64,000 nt of DNA from Vibrio sp. DW001 (GCF_029016285.1 NZ_CP091976.1:1054001-1118000), one strand, 5' to 3'; positions 36,443-45,224 are shown, counted from the stretch's first letter. Notes: generated from the sequence alone by a model not told the origin. Numbers and translations: made by a program.

Positions 36443-37801
36443 ATGGAGTTTATTTCCGGATTGGTCGGTCAGCTTAATGGGATAGTGTGGGGTGTACCCA
36501 TGCTCGTCCTCATTTTAGGGGTTGGTATTTACTTGACCGTGGGGTTGAAGTTTATGCCTATCCTAAATGTAGGGCGTGCATTTAAGTTAATGTGGAGTAG
36601 CCGTGAGGCGAGTGGAGAGGGTGAAATACCTCCGTTTCAGGCGTTGATGACGGCGATGTCTGCAACGGTGGGTACGGGTAATATTGCAGGAGTAGCAACC
36701 GCTGTATTTATTGGTGGCCCGGGTGCGCTATTTTGGATGTGGTTGACGGCACTTGTCGGTTTGGCAACCAAATATGCAGAGGCTGTTCTTGCCGTTAAAT
36801 ACCGTGAAAAAGATGAGAATGGCTCATTTGTCGGTGGTCCTATGTACTATATCAAAAATGGTATGGGTGAGAAGTGGGCGTGGCTTGGTTCTCTGTTTGC
36901 TTTATTTGGCGCGGTTGCTTGTTTTGGTATTGGTAATGCCGTTCAATCGAATTCCATCGCTCAAGTTTTAGAATCTAACTTCTCATTTTCGCGCCTCGTT
37001 GTAGGCCTCATTATTATGGTTCTAGCGGGTGGTGTGATATTAGGCGGCCTAAAGCGAGTTGGTAAGTTTGCGGGTGCAATGGTACCAGTTATGGCAACAG
37101 CCTATATTCTATGCGGGGTTGTGATCCTTCTGATGAACTTTGGGGAAGTCATTCCTGCGTTTGCACTTGTCTTTGAACATGCCTTCACACCGGCTTCAGC
37201 AGAAGGTGGTTTTGCTGGTGCGACTGTCTGGATGGCAATTCGCTTTGGTGTTGCCCGTGGTGTTTTCTCTAACGAAGCCGGTCTAGGTTCAGCGCCTATC
37301 GCGCATGCTAGCGCACAGACCGATGACCCGGTTCGTCAGGGATTGATAGCGATGTTAGGCACGTTCTTAGATACATTGGTCATCTGTAGTATTACTGGTC
37401 TCGTCATTATCATTTCTGGCGCATGGACAAGCGGTATCTCTGGTGCCGCTCTGACATCTGCTGCCTTTGGTCAGGTTATTCCTGGTGGTAGTTATTTGGT
37501 TGCGGTTAGCTTAGCGATTTTTGCCTTTACGACTATTGTTGGTTGGTCTGTGTATGGTGAGCGTTGTGCTGAATATTTATTTGGTCCTAAGGCCGTATTG
37601 CCATTCCGTATCATCTTTATTCTTGCTTTACCTATTGGGGCAATGATGGAGCTGGACTTTGTGTGGCTTCTTGGTGACACGTTAAATGCTATGATGGCGA
37701 TACCAAACCTAATAGCACTTGCGGTATTAAGTCCGGTGGTCTTTACCCTGACTAAAAACTATTTCAATAAGAAAGATTCAGCGGTTGCTGACTCAAAATA
37801 A
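36443..37801 (+). CDS. sodium:alanine/glycine symporter (AGCS family), second copy
   Basis: A 452-residue AGCS-family carrier and paralogue of the 31075-32496 gene. It has TAMSATVGTGNIAGVATAVF, GPGALFWMWLTALVG, GGPMYYIKNGMG and RGVFSNEAGLGSAPIAHASA, with about eleven hydrophobic segments. The ORF can be extended to a TTG at 36428, but that overlaps the GGAGAG ribosome site, so I use the ATG at 36443. It is divergent from dgcN, so the D-amino-acid block has an AGCS carrier on each side. It probably imports Ala, Gly or a D-isomer with sodium or protons. Confidence 0.92.
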   Translation: MEFISGLVGQLNGIVWGVPMLVLILGVGIYLTVGLKFMPILNVGRAFKLMWSSREASGEGEIPPFQALMTAMSATVGTGNIAGVATAVFIGGPGALFWMWLTALVGLATKYAEAVLAVKYREKDENGSFVGGPMYYIKNGMGEKWAWLGSLFALFGAVACFGIGNAVQSNSIAQVLESNFSFSRLVVGLIIMVLAGGVILGGLKRVGKFAGAMVPVMATAYILCGVVILLMNFGEVIPAFALVFEHAFTPASAEGGFAGATVWMAIRFGVARGVFSNEAGLGSAPIAHASAQTDDPVRQGLIAMLGTFLDTLVICSITGLVIIISGAWTSGISGAALTSAAFGQVIPGGSYLVAVSLAIFAFTTIVGWSVYGERCAEYLFGPKAVLPFRIIFILALPIGAMMELDFVWLLGDTLNAMMAIPNLIALAVLSPVVFTLTKNYFNKKDSAVADSK

Positions 37802-37810
37802 TACGTTGAT

Positions 37811-37851
37811 CGCTATCTTCTAATGAGCTTCTGCTTATATAGAAGATAGCG
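37811..37851. terminator. 12-bp inverted repeat between convergent genes
   Basis: CGCTATCTTCTA and TAGAAGATAGCG are perfect complements 17 bases apart, filling the gap between the stop of the symporter and the stop of the leftward BenE gene. T-runs on either side are poor, so it is a likely but not certain bidirectional terminator. Confidence 0.6.
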
Positions 37852-39006
37852 TTAAGCCTTTTGTTGGTATTTGAAGAGTGCAATACCAACCAACAGACCC
37901 AAAACTGGTGCGTTTATACCAAATAGTGTGACGCCCGAAAGTGATATTAAGAAAGTAAGCAAGGCAGGTTCCGTTGTCTTTTCTTTGCTAAAAGAGGTTT
38001 TTAGACACATGAGTAGTGTGCCGAGTAGCGCGAAACCAGCCAACATCTGCACAATGTCAGTTGGTAGAATCAGAAACAGAGAGACAACAGCACTTGCCCA
38101 ACATCCCGTCAATAAATAGAAAATACCTGCCCAAATAGTTGCTCGGTATCGCTGGTTTGCGTCTAAATCTACGTCCCTATTCATGCATATTGCTGCGGAT
38201 ATTGCCGCGAGGTTGGTGCTGAATCCACCGAATGGTGCTGACATCATATTCGCCAATCCGGTACCAAGAAAAAGTGATTTTGTCTGAATCTTGTAGCCGT
38301 AGCTATTAAGCATTGCTATGCCCGGTAGGTTTTGGGATAGCATCGTAATAATATAAAGCGGTAGAGCGATATTGATAGCACTGCTGTTACTAAATGTAGG
38401 TGTGACCCAAGTAGGCTTGGTTACAGTAAAGTTAATAGTGTGAAAGCTAAAACTATAGAAATACAAAGCATTGGCGATACTTACCAATAGCAGTATGAGC
38501 ATCGTGTATCTGGGCACAACAGATTTGCTTATTAGGTAGGCGATAAACATGGAAAAAAATAGGATTGGTGAGTGTTCTAGTGGTACGAAAGCTTTTAGGC
38601 AAAAAGGAAGTAAAATAGCCGCAAGCATTGCCGTGGCGATCTGAGCAGGTATGCGATCAATTAGTTGGTTAATAGGTTTAATTAATCCTGTTAATAATAC
38701 AAAAAGGCCTGACAAGATAAAAGCGCCAATACATTCCTGTAACGAGTAATCGGGAGCAACCGTTATTAACATAGCGGCACCTGGTGTAGACCATGCCGTC
38801 AATACAGGCACTTTGTAATACCAAGAATAGCCGATAGTCGTTACGCCTAATACGACCCCAAGCATGAATAGCCAGCTGGCGATATGATTGGGTGACGCGC
38901 CGGAGGAAGTCGCCGCTTGTATTACCAATATTACTGAGCTTGTATACCCAACGAGGACAGCAGTAAACCCGGCGGTTAAATGACTAAGTTGAAACGAACT
39001 AGGCAT
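37852..39006 (-). CDS. BenE/YdcO-family proton-coupled carrier
   Basis: A 384-residue membrane protein of the benzoate:H+ symporter (BenE/YdcO) family with about twelve hydrophobic segments (LSHLTAGFTAVLVGYTSSV at the N-terminus, LTAWSTPGAAML near 70, SAPFGGFSTNLAAISAAICM near 260). It is divergent from a SutR-type regulator, the same pairing as ydcO and sutR in E. coli. The substrate is unclear; benzoate is only a family label. Two palindromes in the shared spacer suggest SutR-like control. Confidence 0.85.
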   Translation of the reverse strand: MPSSFQLSHLTAGFTAVLVGYTSSVILVIQAATSSGASPNHIASWLFMLGVVLGVTTIGYSWYYKVPVLTAWSTPGAAMLITVAPDYSLQECIGAFILSGLFVLLTGLIKPINQLIDRIPAQIATAMLAAILLPFCLKAFVPLEHSPILFFSMFIAYLISKSVVPRYTMLILLLVSIANALYFYSFSFHTINFTVTKPTWVTPTFSNSSAINIALPLYIITMLSQNLPGIAMLNSYGYKIQTKSLFLGTGLANMMSAPFGGFSTNLAAISAAICMNRDVDLDANQRYRATIWAGIFYLLTGCWASAVVSLFLILPTDIVQMLAGFALLGTLLMCLKTSFSKEKTTEPALLTFLISLSGVTLFGINAPVLGLLVGIALFKYQQKA

Positions 39007-39036
39007 GGTAATACTCTCGCTTGGATGCTAATCTTT

Positions 39037-39090
39037 GTGCGTGATAACGCATAGGAAAGAGTCAATATATCAGTGTGCGCAATAACGCAC
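39037..39090. promoter_or_regulatory. two related palindromes in the BenE/SutR divergent spacer
   Basis: GTGCGTGATAACGCAT (39037-39052) and GTGCGCAATAACGCAC (39075-39090) share the pattern GTGCG-YRATAA-CGCA and lie 38 bases apart centre to centre. The second has TGTGCG/CGCACA arms. They fill the 100-base gap between the starts of the two divergent genes, so they are probably the operators of the SutR-like protein for its own and the carrier's promoters. Confidence 0.7.
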
Positions 39091-39106
39091 AACAGGATTT
39101 TTATTA

Positions 39107-39643
39107 ATGAGTGAGAACCAATTTCGTTCACATATAGCAGAGCACCTAAAACTGTTGCGGAAAAATCGAGGGTTGAGCTTGGATGCAACGGCGAAGTTGA
39201 CCGGGGTTTCTAAAGCGATGTTAGGTCAGATAGAAAGACAAGAGTCGAGCCCGACAATCTCTAAACTGTGGCAAATTGCGAGTGGTTTGGATACCTCTTT
39301 TTCTGCTTTTTTTGCGACGGAGCCCGAAATGCTCTTGAGTGTTAACATCTTTCCAAACGATAAGAACATGCATGTTAAAACTGTGTTTCCTTATCAACCA
39401 GATACGAAAATAGAGATGTTCGAGATTGAACTCGTTAATCACCATCAACAGATGTCAGACGCTCATGCGGTAGGCGTAGTAGAGCATATATGCGTTCTTA
39501 GCGGCGAGTTAGAGTTATATGTCGATGCTAAATGGAAGAAAGTTAATGCGGGTGAAAGTTGCCGCTTTCATGCGGATCAAATTCATGGTTATAGGGCCAG
39601 TACTGAACGAACTCTTTTCCAAAATATAGTGTGTTATACCTGA
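39107..39643 (+). CDS. XRE-cupin transcriptional regulator, SutR-like
   Basis: A 178-residue regulator with an N-terminal Xre-type helix-turn-helix (about 10-65: LKLLRKNRGLSLDATAKLTG, SKAMLGQIERQESSPTISKL) and a C-terminal cupin (about 105-175, HICVLSGELELYVD). Length and sequence match E. coli SutR/YdcN, which lies beside ydcO there. It is expected to repress or activate the divergent BenE-type gene through the two palindromes in the spacer. The stop is followed after one base by the next gene's ATG, so a beta-barrel-like protein is made in the same transcript. Confidence 0.88.
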   Translation: MSENQFRSHIAEHLKLLRKNRGLSLDATAKLTGVSKAMLGQIERQESSPTISKLWQIASGLDTSFSAFFATEPEMLLSVNIFPNDKNMHVKTVFPYQPDTKIEMFEIELVNHHQQMSDAHAVGVVEHICVLSGELELYVDAKWKKVNAGESCRFHADQIHGYRASTERTLFQNIVCYT

Positions 39644-39644
39644 T

Positions 39645-40613
39645 ATGAAATATTTTAAATTATGGATAATCTTACTGCTTGTTCCGTTTTCTTTCGCCAT
39701 GGCACAAGAAGAAGAGAGTATCGACCAGAGTAATGACGCCGTGACTTTCAAGAGTGCTGAGGAGCACTGTTATAGTGACAATAGAGAAGTTGGGTCACTC
39801 GATAAAACCTATCATTATTTGAATACAAAATTTTGCCAACCAGCGATATGGTTTGATAGTTTCTTCGTGGACGAACGGATTACAGATGACGCTAGAGCTG
39901 GAACGATGGTGAGGTGGTATAACGACTTTTCTTGGTCTGAATCGGATGGTTTTAAGTTTAGAACCTCACTGAAAGCGAAACTGCATTTACCAAGAGCGAC
40001 CAAAAAGCTTAAGATCGTAATCGAATCGGATGCAGACGATGATTTACAAGATATATTTCCGTCGAACAGCGACGAATTAGAAAATTCGGTAGGGCTTCGA
40101 TACGACTGGTACGCAAGGGAAAAAAGCAGTTTCAATATTAAGGTGACACTGAGACCAAGTATCGAAGCTCGATATCGCTATAGCTATCCTTTGTCGCAAG
40201 ATACGTTACTTAACTTTACACAGCGAGTGTATAGCCGTAAGAGTGTTTTGGGTGAAAGAACTCAAATCGATGTAGACCATACGCTGGATGAGCAATTCTT
40301 AGTTCGTTGGACCAATTATGCAAAGTATGAGGATGACATCAATAGCTTCGAATTAGCCAGTGGGTTAACTTTGTATCAATCGATCTCTGCTAAGCAGGCG
40401 CTAAGCTATAATGCCAGCATCACTGGGTATGATAAGCCGGACGCTTACATCAGCAATACAAATGTATCTGTAACTTACAGGCACAATATCTATCGAGATT
40501 GGTTATTCTATGAGATCACGCCTGAGTACAATTGGGATAACAAGATAGAAGAAGATAAAATGGACGAAGCGACGATTACGTTTCGTTTAGAGTTCTTGTT
40601 TAACAATGTATAG
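39645..40613 (+). CDS. exported beta-barrel-like protein of unknown function
   Basis: A 322-residue protein with a signal peptide (hydrophobic LWIILLLVPFSFAMA, cleavage near residue 21). The mature part is rich in alternating hydrophobic/hydrophilic segments with aromatic ends (VRWYNDFSWSE, LRPSIEARYRYSYPL, TFRLEFLFNNV), as in outer-membrane barrels or beta-sandwich proteins. The C-terminus is not the usual Phe. I do not recognise a family. It begins one base after the regulator's stop, so it is translationally coupled, an unusual partner for an Xre-cupin regulator. Confidence 0.7.
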   Translation: MKYFKLWIILLLVPFSFAMAQEEESIDQSNDAVTFKSAEEHCYSDNREVGSLDKTYHYLNTKFCQPAIWFDSFFVDERITDDARAGTMVRWYNDFSWSESDGFKFRTSLKAKLHLPRATKKLKIVIESDADDDLQDIFPSNSDELENSVGLRYDWYAREKSSFNIKVTLRPSIEARYRYSYPLSQDTLLNFTQRVYSRKSVLGERTQIDVDHTLDEQFLVRWTNYAKYEDDINSFELASGLTLYQSISAKQALSYNASITGYDKPDAYISNTNVSVTYRHNIYRDWLFYEITPEYNWDNKIEEDKMDEATITFRLEFLFNNV

Positions 40614-40650
40614 TGGTGTTTTTTGGTTTAAAGTTAGTTGAGATGAATAA

Positions 40651-40878
40651 GTGTTAGAGAAAGAGAACTTGATAAAATTAGCGAGAATCAAGATGCCGTT
40701 TGGTAAATACGCGGGGCGTACCTTGATCGATCTTCCGGAAGAATATTTGCTCTGGTTTGCTCGTAAGGATTCTTTTCCTGAGGGAGAATTAGGTGATCTG
40801 ATGCAACTCTGCTTAGCGCTAAAAATTGAAGGGTTAGATATGGTCGTTAAACCACTAAAGTACCCAGAGTCGCGCTAA
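40651..40878 (+). CDS. DUF3820-family small protein
   Basis: A 75-residue cytoplasmic protein of the DUF3820 type, recognised by MPFGKYAGRTLIDLPEEYLLWFAR, here residues about 15-38, followed by GELGDLMQLCLALK. The start is GTG at 40651, with GAGATG upstream; an ATG eight bases earlier ends after four codons, so GTG is the only choice. The family is conserved in gammaproteobacteria; the name quorum-sensing-regulated virulence factor found in databases is not supported by anything here. No operon partner is clear. Confidence 0.75.
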   Translation: MLEKENLIKLARIKMPFGKYAGRTLIDLPEEYLLWFARKDSFPEGELGDLMQLCLALKIEGLDMVVKPLKYPESR

Positions 40879-40913
40879 ACGTAGAGTTGATCTCTTATGG
40901 CTGAATAAACTAG

Positions 40914-41255
40914 CTACTTAGAGGCGAGCATCTCGTTAAGGCCGCCACCATTGTGAACGTTAGTGAATCCATTTTTTTTCAAAAAGCGTTCAGCTTGCCC
41001 TGAACGGTTACCACTGCGGCAATAAACAACAATCTGTTGATCTTTATCTACATTATTAAACGCGACATTCACCGTCTCTAGCGGGAAATTTACCGCAGAT
41101 TCAATATGTTGGGTGTCAAATTCTTGTGGTGTTCTAACGTCAACGATTAGCGCACCTTGTTCTATTTTTTGCCATGCTAATTCAGCACGGTTTTCTGCAA
41201 AGCTTGAGAAAGCGATGAAAGCCAGAGCAAGGGCGACAATTTTTTTAAAGATCAC
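40914..41255 (-). CDS. periplasmic rhodanese-like protein
   Basis: A 113-residue single rhodanese domain with a signal peptide (IFKKIVALALAFIAFSSFA). The start is GTG at 41255, with AAGGAAA upstream; longer ATG starts run through the promoter hairpin and destroy the signal peptide. The domain has VDVRTPQEF, HIESAVNFP and the active-site loop VYCRSGNRSGQA, whose Cys forms the persulfide. Size and export match PspE-type thiosulfate:cyanide sulfurtransferases. The promoter is embedded in a perfect 14-bp inverted repeat. Confidence 0.85.
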   Translation of the reverse strand: MIFKKIVALALAFIAFSSFAENRAELAWQKIEQGALIVDVRTPQEFDTQHIESAVNFPLETVNVAFNNVDKDQQIVVYCRSGNRSGQAERFLKKNGFTNVHNGGGLNEMLASK

Positions 41256-41271
41256 GGTTATTTCCTTTTTG

Positions 41272-41306
41272 ATGAACCTATATAAGAGGAGATTATATAG
41301 GTTCAT
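41272..41306 (-). promoter_or_regulatory. promoter within a 14-bp inverted repeat upstream of the rhodanese gene
   Basis: ATGAACCTATATAA and TTATATAGGTTCAT face each other around a 7-base loop. On the minus strand one arm contains a consensus TATAAT -10 box with TTCACA 18 bases upstream as -35, and the other arm sits just before the ribosome site. A protein bound to this palindrome would block the promoter; as RNA, the second arm could lie in the leader. The site looks like an operator for an unidentified dimeric regulator. Confidence 0.7.
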
Positions 41307-41375
41307 TATTTCTTTTGTGAAGTGTTTGATCAATATTGATTGTAATACCCGCTCTACAAAATGACAGGACAGAGT

Positions 41376-43457
41376 TTACTTACCCACAAAAGCGACAACC
41401 ACTTTGTCATCCCCAAGAACTCGAGAGAAAGCATAACCTTGCTTTTGTTTAAGCGCTTTATGTTGTCCTGCACCGATAGAAGGGTGTGATTTTCGAAACT
41501 GCCCAACCGTTTTCCAGTGTTCAAGTAGTTTCTTTCTATTGTCATCTAATTGCCAAACCATATCGGAGCGTGTGCCTTGATGAAAGTCATCGGCGTATGG
41601 GCCAATCGCTCTAGCAACTTCGTCTCCGTAATAAACCTGAATCGCCCCAGGGCTAAGCAACAAAGCACTTGCCGCGTCTCTTTGCATATCGAATGATTTA
41701 TAGCGACTAAAGAACAATTCTGTGTCATGAGATGACATGTAGCTTACTGGGTTAAAATCTTTTTCGGAGGCGATCGTATCGGCATAAGATTGATAGGTCT
41801 CTGCCATATAGCTGAAGCAAGCGGCACCTTTATCCATTTTTTTCTGCATGTCGAAGTTTATCAAGGCATCAAAACCGTCATCAAAATATGGACTTCTGTA
41901 CGCTGAGTGTCCCCATACTTCACCCATCATCCAAAATGGCTGGCCGCCCGATTGTCCATTTTTCTTACGCCATGCCTCTAGCTTCTCGCTTGATTGTTTT
42001 TTTAGTCGTATCCAAACGTCACTTTCAACGTGCTTTACGGTATCGACACGAAAGCCATCAATTCCAAATCGTTTAACCCAATCGGACTGCCATTCGATTA
42101 GATAATCGGAGACAGTGAAATTCTGCTTATGTTTGACACGAGTGCCTGGGTTATTGAGCAGCCAATTTGGTGGTGTAACGGTTTTTTCTGACTCGGTGAT
42201 AAAGTCTGGTAGTCCCGCCAAAGACATCGTAATGTCACTATTCCCTGGTTTTTTATAGTCAGGAAAACCAGCACGGATCCAATCTGGTCCCCACCAACTC
42301 GTCCATGCGTTACTAGCATAATCAATACTGTCATTGTAACTGTGCCAGTTTTCATTTTTTCCCGGTACCCAATCAGACCATTTATCCGGCCAACTTCTTT
42401 TCGGCGAGACGACATTGATGTCGTCAAACTGTAGATCGGATAAAGCAGCGTAGCCGGAATGGTTCACGACCGCATCTAACAGAATTTTTATACCCCGTTT
42501 ATGCGCTTCCGCGACAAGTTGTGTTAAATCCTCATCTTTACCGAAATTTTCGTCAATCTTGGTGAAATCTCGGGTCCAATAACCGTGATAAGCATAAAAT
42601 GGGAAGGACCCTTTTTCTCCTCCCCCAACAAAACCATGTATTTGCTCTACAATAGGGGAAAGCCATATAGCGTCAGTTCCTAAACTCTGGATGTAATCTA
42701 GCTTTTTAATAATGCCTTTTAAATCACCACCATGGAAAGTCCCCACTTCATCATTACCATCTTTTTGTCGACCATAACTCGTATCATTATTCAGGTCACC
42801 ATTGCTAAACCTATCGACCATGACAAAGTAGATGTTCGCGTTGCGCCAGTCTAGAGGGGTAGAAAGGTTGGAACTCTGTTGCAACGTTGGTTCTAACAAA
42901 ACCATACCACCGCTATTGAGGGATGGCGTTAGTGTTACGTGATGATTGATAACCTCAGTAACTTGCCCCGTGAACGTGTCTTTTAGCTTGGTACCATCTG
43001 CGAATGTATCGGCTACGTTTAACGTGACCTCTTCACTAATATGGGTATCGCAAGTGAGGTTGGGAACGGCTCTTTTGAATTCCTTTTTTACGGTATTACT
43101 TTTCTTCTTTGTGAGTGTTATCGATTGCGTGGTTTTATCGAATGTAAATAGGTAGTCGCCACTAAGGCGTATCTTTAGCTCGAAAAGAGTTGGTTCTTGG
43201 CAGTTGAGTTGCGTCGGTGTATTGAATTTGAGTTTCTTAACGACATCAACAGTACATGTTCCACCAATATCAGTCACTTTTATTGAATAATTATCTTTTT
43301 TTAGCGGAACATTCACTGGATGCTCCGCGGTAAAAGAATAGTTTCGGCTGTTAGTGGACGTCGATATTGTTAGGTTAGCCGCCGACAAAGGTGTCGATGC
43401 CAAGATCAATGCAGTTACTATCGTATTAAGTTTCATTGCTGGGCCATTATAGTTCAT
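41376..43457 (-). CDS. malS: periplasmic alpha-amylase, MalS type
   Basis: A 693-residue secreted GH13 alpha-amylase with a signal peptide (LNTIVTALILASTPLSA). The first ~200 residues are a Cys-containing beta-rich N-domain, followed by the (beta/alpha)8 barrel (DWRNANIYFVMVDRFSNGD, DAVVNHSG). Catalytic residues are the Asp in GFRVDTVKHV, the Glu in MMGEVWGH and the Asp in SSHDTE. MalS makes short maltodextrins from longer ones in the periplasm. ATGs at 43457 and 43436 are both possible; neither has a strong ribosome site, and the second gives a normal signal peptide. It is a single gene, downstream of which no clear terminator is seen. Confidence 0.88.
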   Translation of the reverse strand: MNYNGPAMKLNTIVTALILASTPLSAANLTISTSTNSRNYSFTAEHPVNVPLKKDNYSIKVTDIGGTCTVDVVKKLKFNTPTQLNCQEPTLFELKIRLSGDYLFTFDKTTQSITLTKKKSNTVKKEFKRAVPNLTCDTHISEEVTLNVADTFADGTKLKDTFTGQVTEVINHHVTLTPSLNSGGMVLLEPTLQQSSNLSTPLDWRNANIYFVMVDRFSNGDLNNDTSYGRQKDGNDEVGTFHGGDLKGIIKKLDYIQSLGTDAIWLSPIVEQIHGFVGGGEKGSFPFYAYHGYWTRDFTKIDENFGKDEDLTQLVAEAHKRGIKILLDAVVNHSGYAALSDLQFDDINVVSPKRSWPDKWSDWVPGKNENWHSYNDSIDYASNAWTSWWGPDWIRAGFPDYKKPGNSDITMSLAGLPDFITESEKTVTPPNWLLNNPGTRVKHKQNFTVSDYLIEWQSDWVKRFGIDGFRVDTVKHVESDVWIRLKKQSSEKLEAWRKKNGQSGGQPFWMMGEVWGHSAYRSPYFDDGFDALINFDMQKKMDKGAACFSYMAETYQSYADTIASEKDFNPVSYMSSHDTELFFSRYKSFDMQRDAASALLLSPGAIQVYYGDEVARAIGPYADDFHQGTRSDMVWQLDDNRKKLLEHWKTVGQFRKSHPSIGAGQHKALKQKQGYAFSRVLGDDKVVVAFVGK

Positions 43458-43861
43458 ATTAGTATCATCTAGCTAAATGATAAATGCAAAACGACGCTTA
43501 GACATCATTCGGTTGGCTACGCCTCAAAAGTGTTAACTAGGTCATGGTAGGGTGTAGAAAGATGTAGGGGGTAATATTTTTAGATTTGTCACAGTAGAAA
43601 AAATTATTCATTACCTATAGATACGATTAATTTTTCACACATATAGTGTCTTTTTTGTACATTTTGGCCTGATATTTATGTGATTTTTTATAAATTTTCT
43701 ATTTAAACAAAGAGATAAATTATTTACAAACATTTACTTTACGAGTGTGCAATAAATGGTTGAAATGAAGATGAATGAGGATATACTATCATAATATATT
43801 CGAATAAAGTTTTATAAAATTATAACTTTGGGCGAATATTTGTGAAACTAAGGAGGTGTTT
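43458..43861. other. divergent spacer between malS and the toxR-like gene
   Basis: 404 bases, AT-rich, holding the promoters of both divergent genes. No ORF or strong hairpin is seen. AAGGAGG at 43850-43856 is the toxR-like ribosome site. A TTTTTCACACAT stretch is a half CRP-like match only. Confidence 0.4.
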
Positions 43862-44677
43862 ATGATAGTGGAGAATAAGTACTTTCTTAACGACAAGTAT
43901 ATTTTCAATGTCAACAAAAAGTCATTAACTGATCTGGATAATAGTGAAGATATAATCTGGCTAGGTAGTAATGAAAGCAATATTTTATTAGCATTTATTG
44001 AAAGGCCAAATCAGGTCTTGAGTCGAGATGAAATACACGAGCTCGTGTGGACTAGCAACGGGTTTCATGTGGATGAATCTAGTGTTATCCAAGCAATATC
44101 AACCGTTAGAAAAATACTAAAAGATTCAGCAAAAGAACCTGAGTTTATTAAGACCATTCCCAAACATGGTTACCAATTTATTGGTAATAGTAAAAAGATA
44201 GAAGAAGATGTAAAGCAAGGCATAGATGACGAACTACAAGATGATGATCTAAAAGAGATTGAAATTGAACGTTTCAACATAACGAATCTGTTAAGTAAAA
44301 AATTATTATCATTTTTTATGGTGATGTTGGTTTCTGTATTAATGTTCCAGTTTATATGGCCGTTGAATCTATTTTCTCCTAAGTATTCTGAACTCAAAGA
44401 AATAGGTCGGGTAGGTGATATAGGAGTCTATTTGTTAAATAGAGATACTAATGGCGCTAGCCATGCGGAAGATATCAAGTATTGTACGAATAAGTTGTTG
44501 ACCTATCATCCCAATACCGAGAATATCGATAAAGTCATTGTGTCTTATACGTTCAGAAATGAGCTGATCATTAACGTAGTAGATAAATATTTAACGGAAA
44601 GCGTGAGCTATAATCTGATGCCAAAAAATATGGATATGATGTCCTTTTGTGAGATGAGGTTTGATAATGATAAATAA
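43862..44677 (+). CDS. toxR: ToxR-family transmembrane transcriptional regulator
   Basis: A 271-residue ToxR relative. The cytoplasmic winged helix (about 30-108) has LGSNESNILLAFIERPNQVLSR, HELVW, VDESSVIQAISTVRKILKDS and KTIPKHGYQFIG, very close to Vibrio ToxR. A short acidic linker of about 35 residues, shorter than in most ToxR proteins, leads to one membrane segment (about 147-166) and a periplasmic domain with Cys208 and Cys263, the same pair as in ToxR. The ATG at 43862 follows a perfect AAGGAGG; a GTG at 43856 lies inside it. The next gene is ToxS-like and overlaps by 11 bases. Whether it is the species' main ToxR or a paralogue cannot be told. Confidence 0.85.
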   Translation: MIVENKYFLNDKYIFNVNKKSLTDLDNSEDIIWLGSNESNILLAFIERPNQVLSRDEIHELVWTSNGFHVDESSVIQAISTVRKILKDSAKEPEFIKTIPKHGYQFIGNSKKIEEDVKQGIDDELQDDDLKEIEIERFNITNLLSKKLLSFFMVMLVSVLMFQFIWPLNLFSPKYSELKEIGRVGDIGVYLLNRDTNGASHAEDIKYCTNKLLTYHPNTENIDKVIVSYTFRNELIINVVDKYLTESVSYNLMPKNMDMMSFCEMRFDNDK

Positions 44678-45194
44678 AAACTTGTTGATTACATTGACTA
44701 TATTGTCTATACCACTGATGTATTTGATTGTTCATGATTCTACTTCAATTGAAAAATCAAGCTTTACCTCTAAAGCATGGCATTCGGAAATGAAGGTTCT
44801 TCTTCCAAAGAAAAGTGCGAACTATGGGAAGCTGGATATAGACAAAACGTATACAGTTTCGATAAAGAGTGATATTAAATATATGAATGATAATACATAT
44901 GTTCAAAATTCTATCGTGAATAGCTTAGATAGAAATGACGACACGATATCTACTCTTGAAATATCTAATGTAGGGCAATGGAAATACGAGCAAGGTTATA
45001 TTTTTTTAGAGGCTGGTGATATTAGAGACGTTTCTTCCGTCAGAGTTAATCATATTGATGACGGAAGTCTGGAAAAAATAAAGGAAATGTTCATCATTAA
45101 TATGTTACGAGTGACTGAGGTAAATCAGATCGATGAGAAAACCATGTTGATGACGTCTATAGATAACTCATCTAGGCTGTGGGTAGCCAATTAA
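44667..45194 (+). CDS. toxS: ToxS-like membrane partner of the ToxR-family regulator
   Basis: A 175-residue protein with one N-terminal membrane segment (NLLITLTILSIPLMYLIV) and a periplasmic domain that follows ToxS closely: SFTSKAWHSEMKVLLPKK, VSIKSDIKYMNDNTYVQ, ISNVGQWKYEQGYIFLEAGD and LMTSIDNSSRLWV. ToxS protects and activates ToxR's periplasmic domain and forms the bile-sensing pair. The start ATG at 44667 lies inside the end of toxR (11-base overlap) with GAGG upstream, so translation is coupled. A strong terminator follows. Confidence 0.85.
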   Translation: MINKNLLITLTILSIPLMYLIVHDSTSIEKSSFTSKAWHSEMKVLLPKKSANYGKLDIDKTYTVSIKSDIKYMNDNTYVQNSIVNSLDRNDDTISTLEISNVGQWKYEQGYIFLEAGDIRDVSSVRVNHIDDGSLEKIKEMFIINMLRVTEVNQIDEKTMLMTSIDNSSRLWVAN

Positions 45195-45224
45195 TATATA
45201 AATAGTGGAATGAATTTTGTTTTT

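Noticed and set aside
41334..41400. Possible frameshift truncating the C-terminus of the MalS-type amylase
   Set aside because: The protein ends soon after the last barrel element, but no other frame after the stop continues the homology, and length is already normal for MalS.
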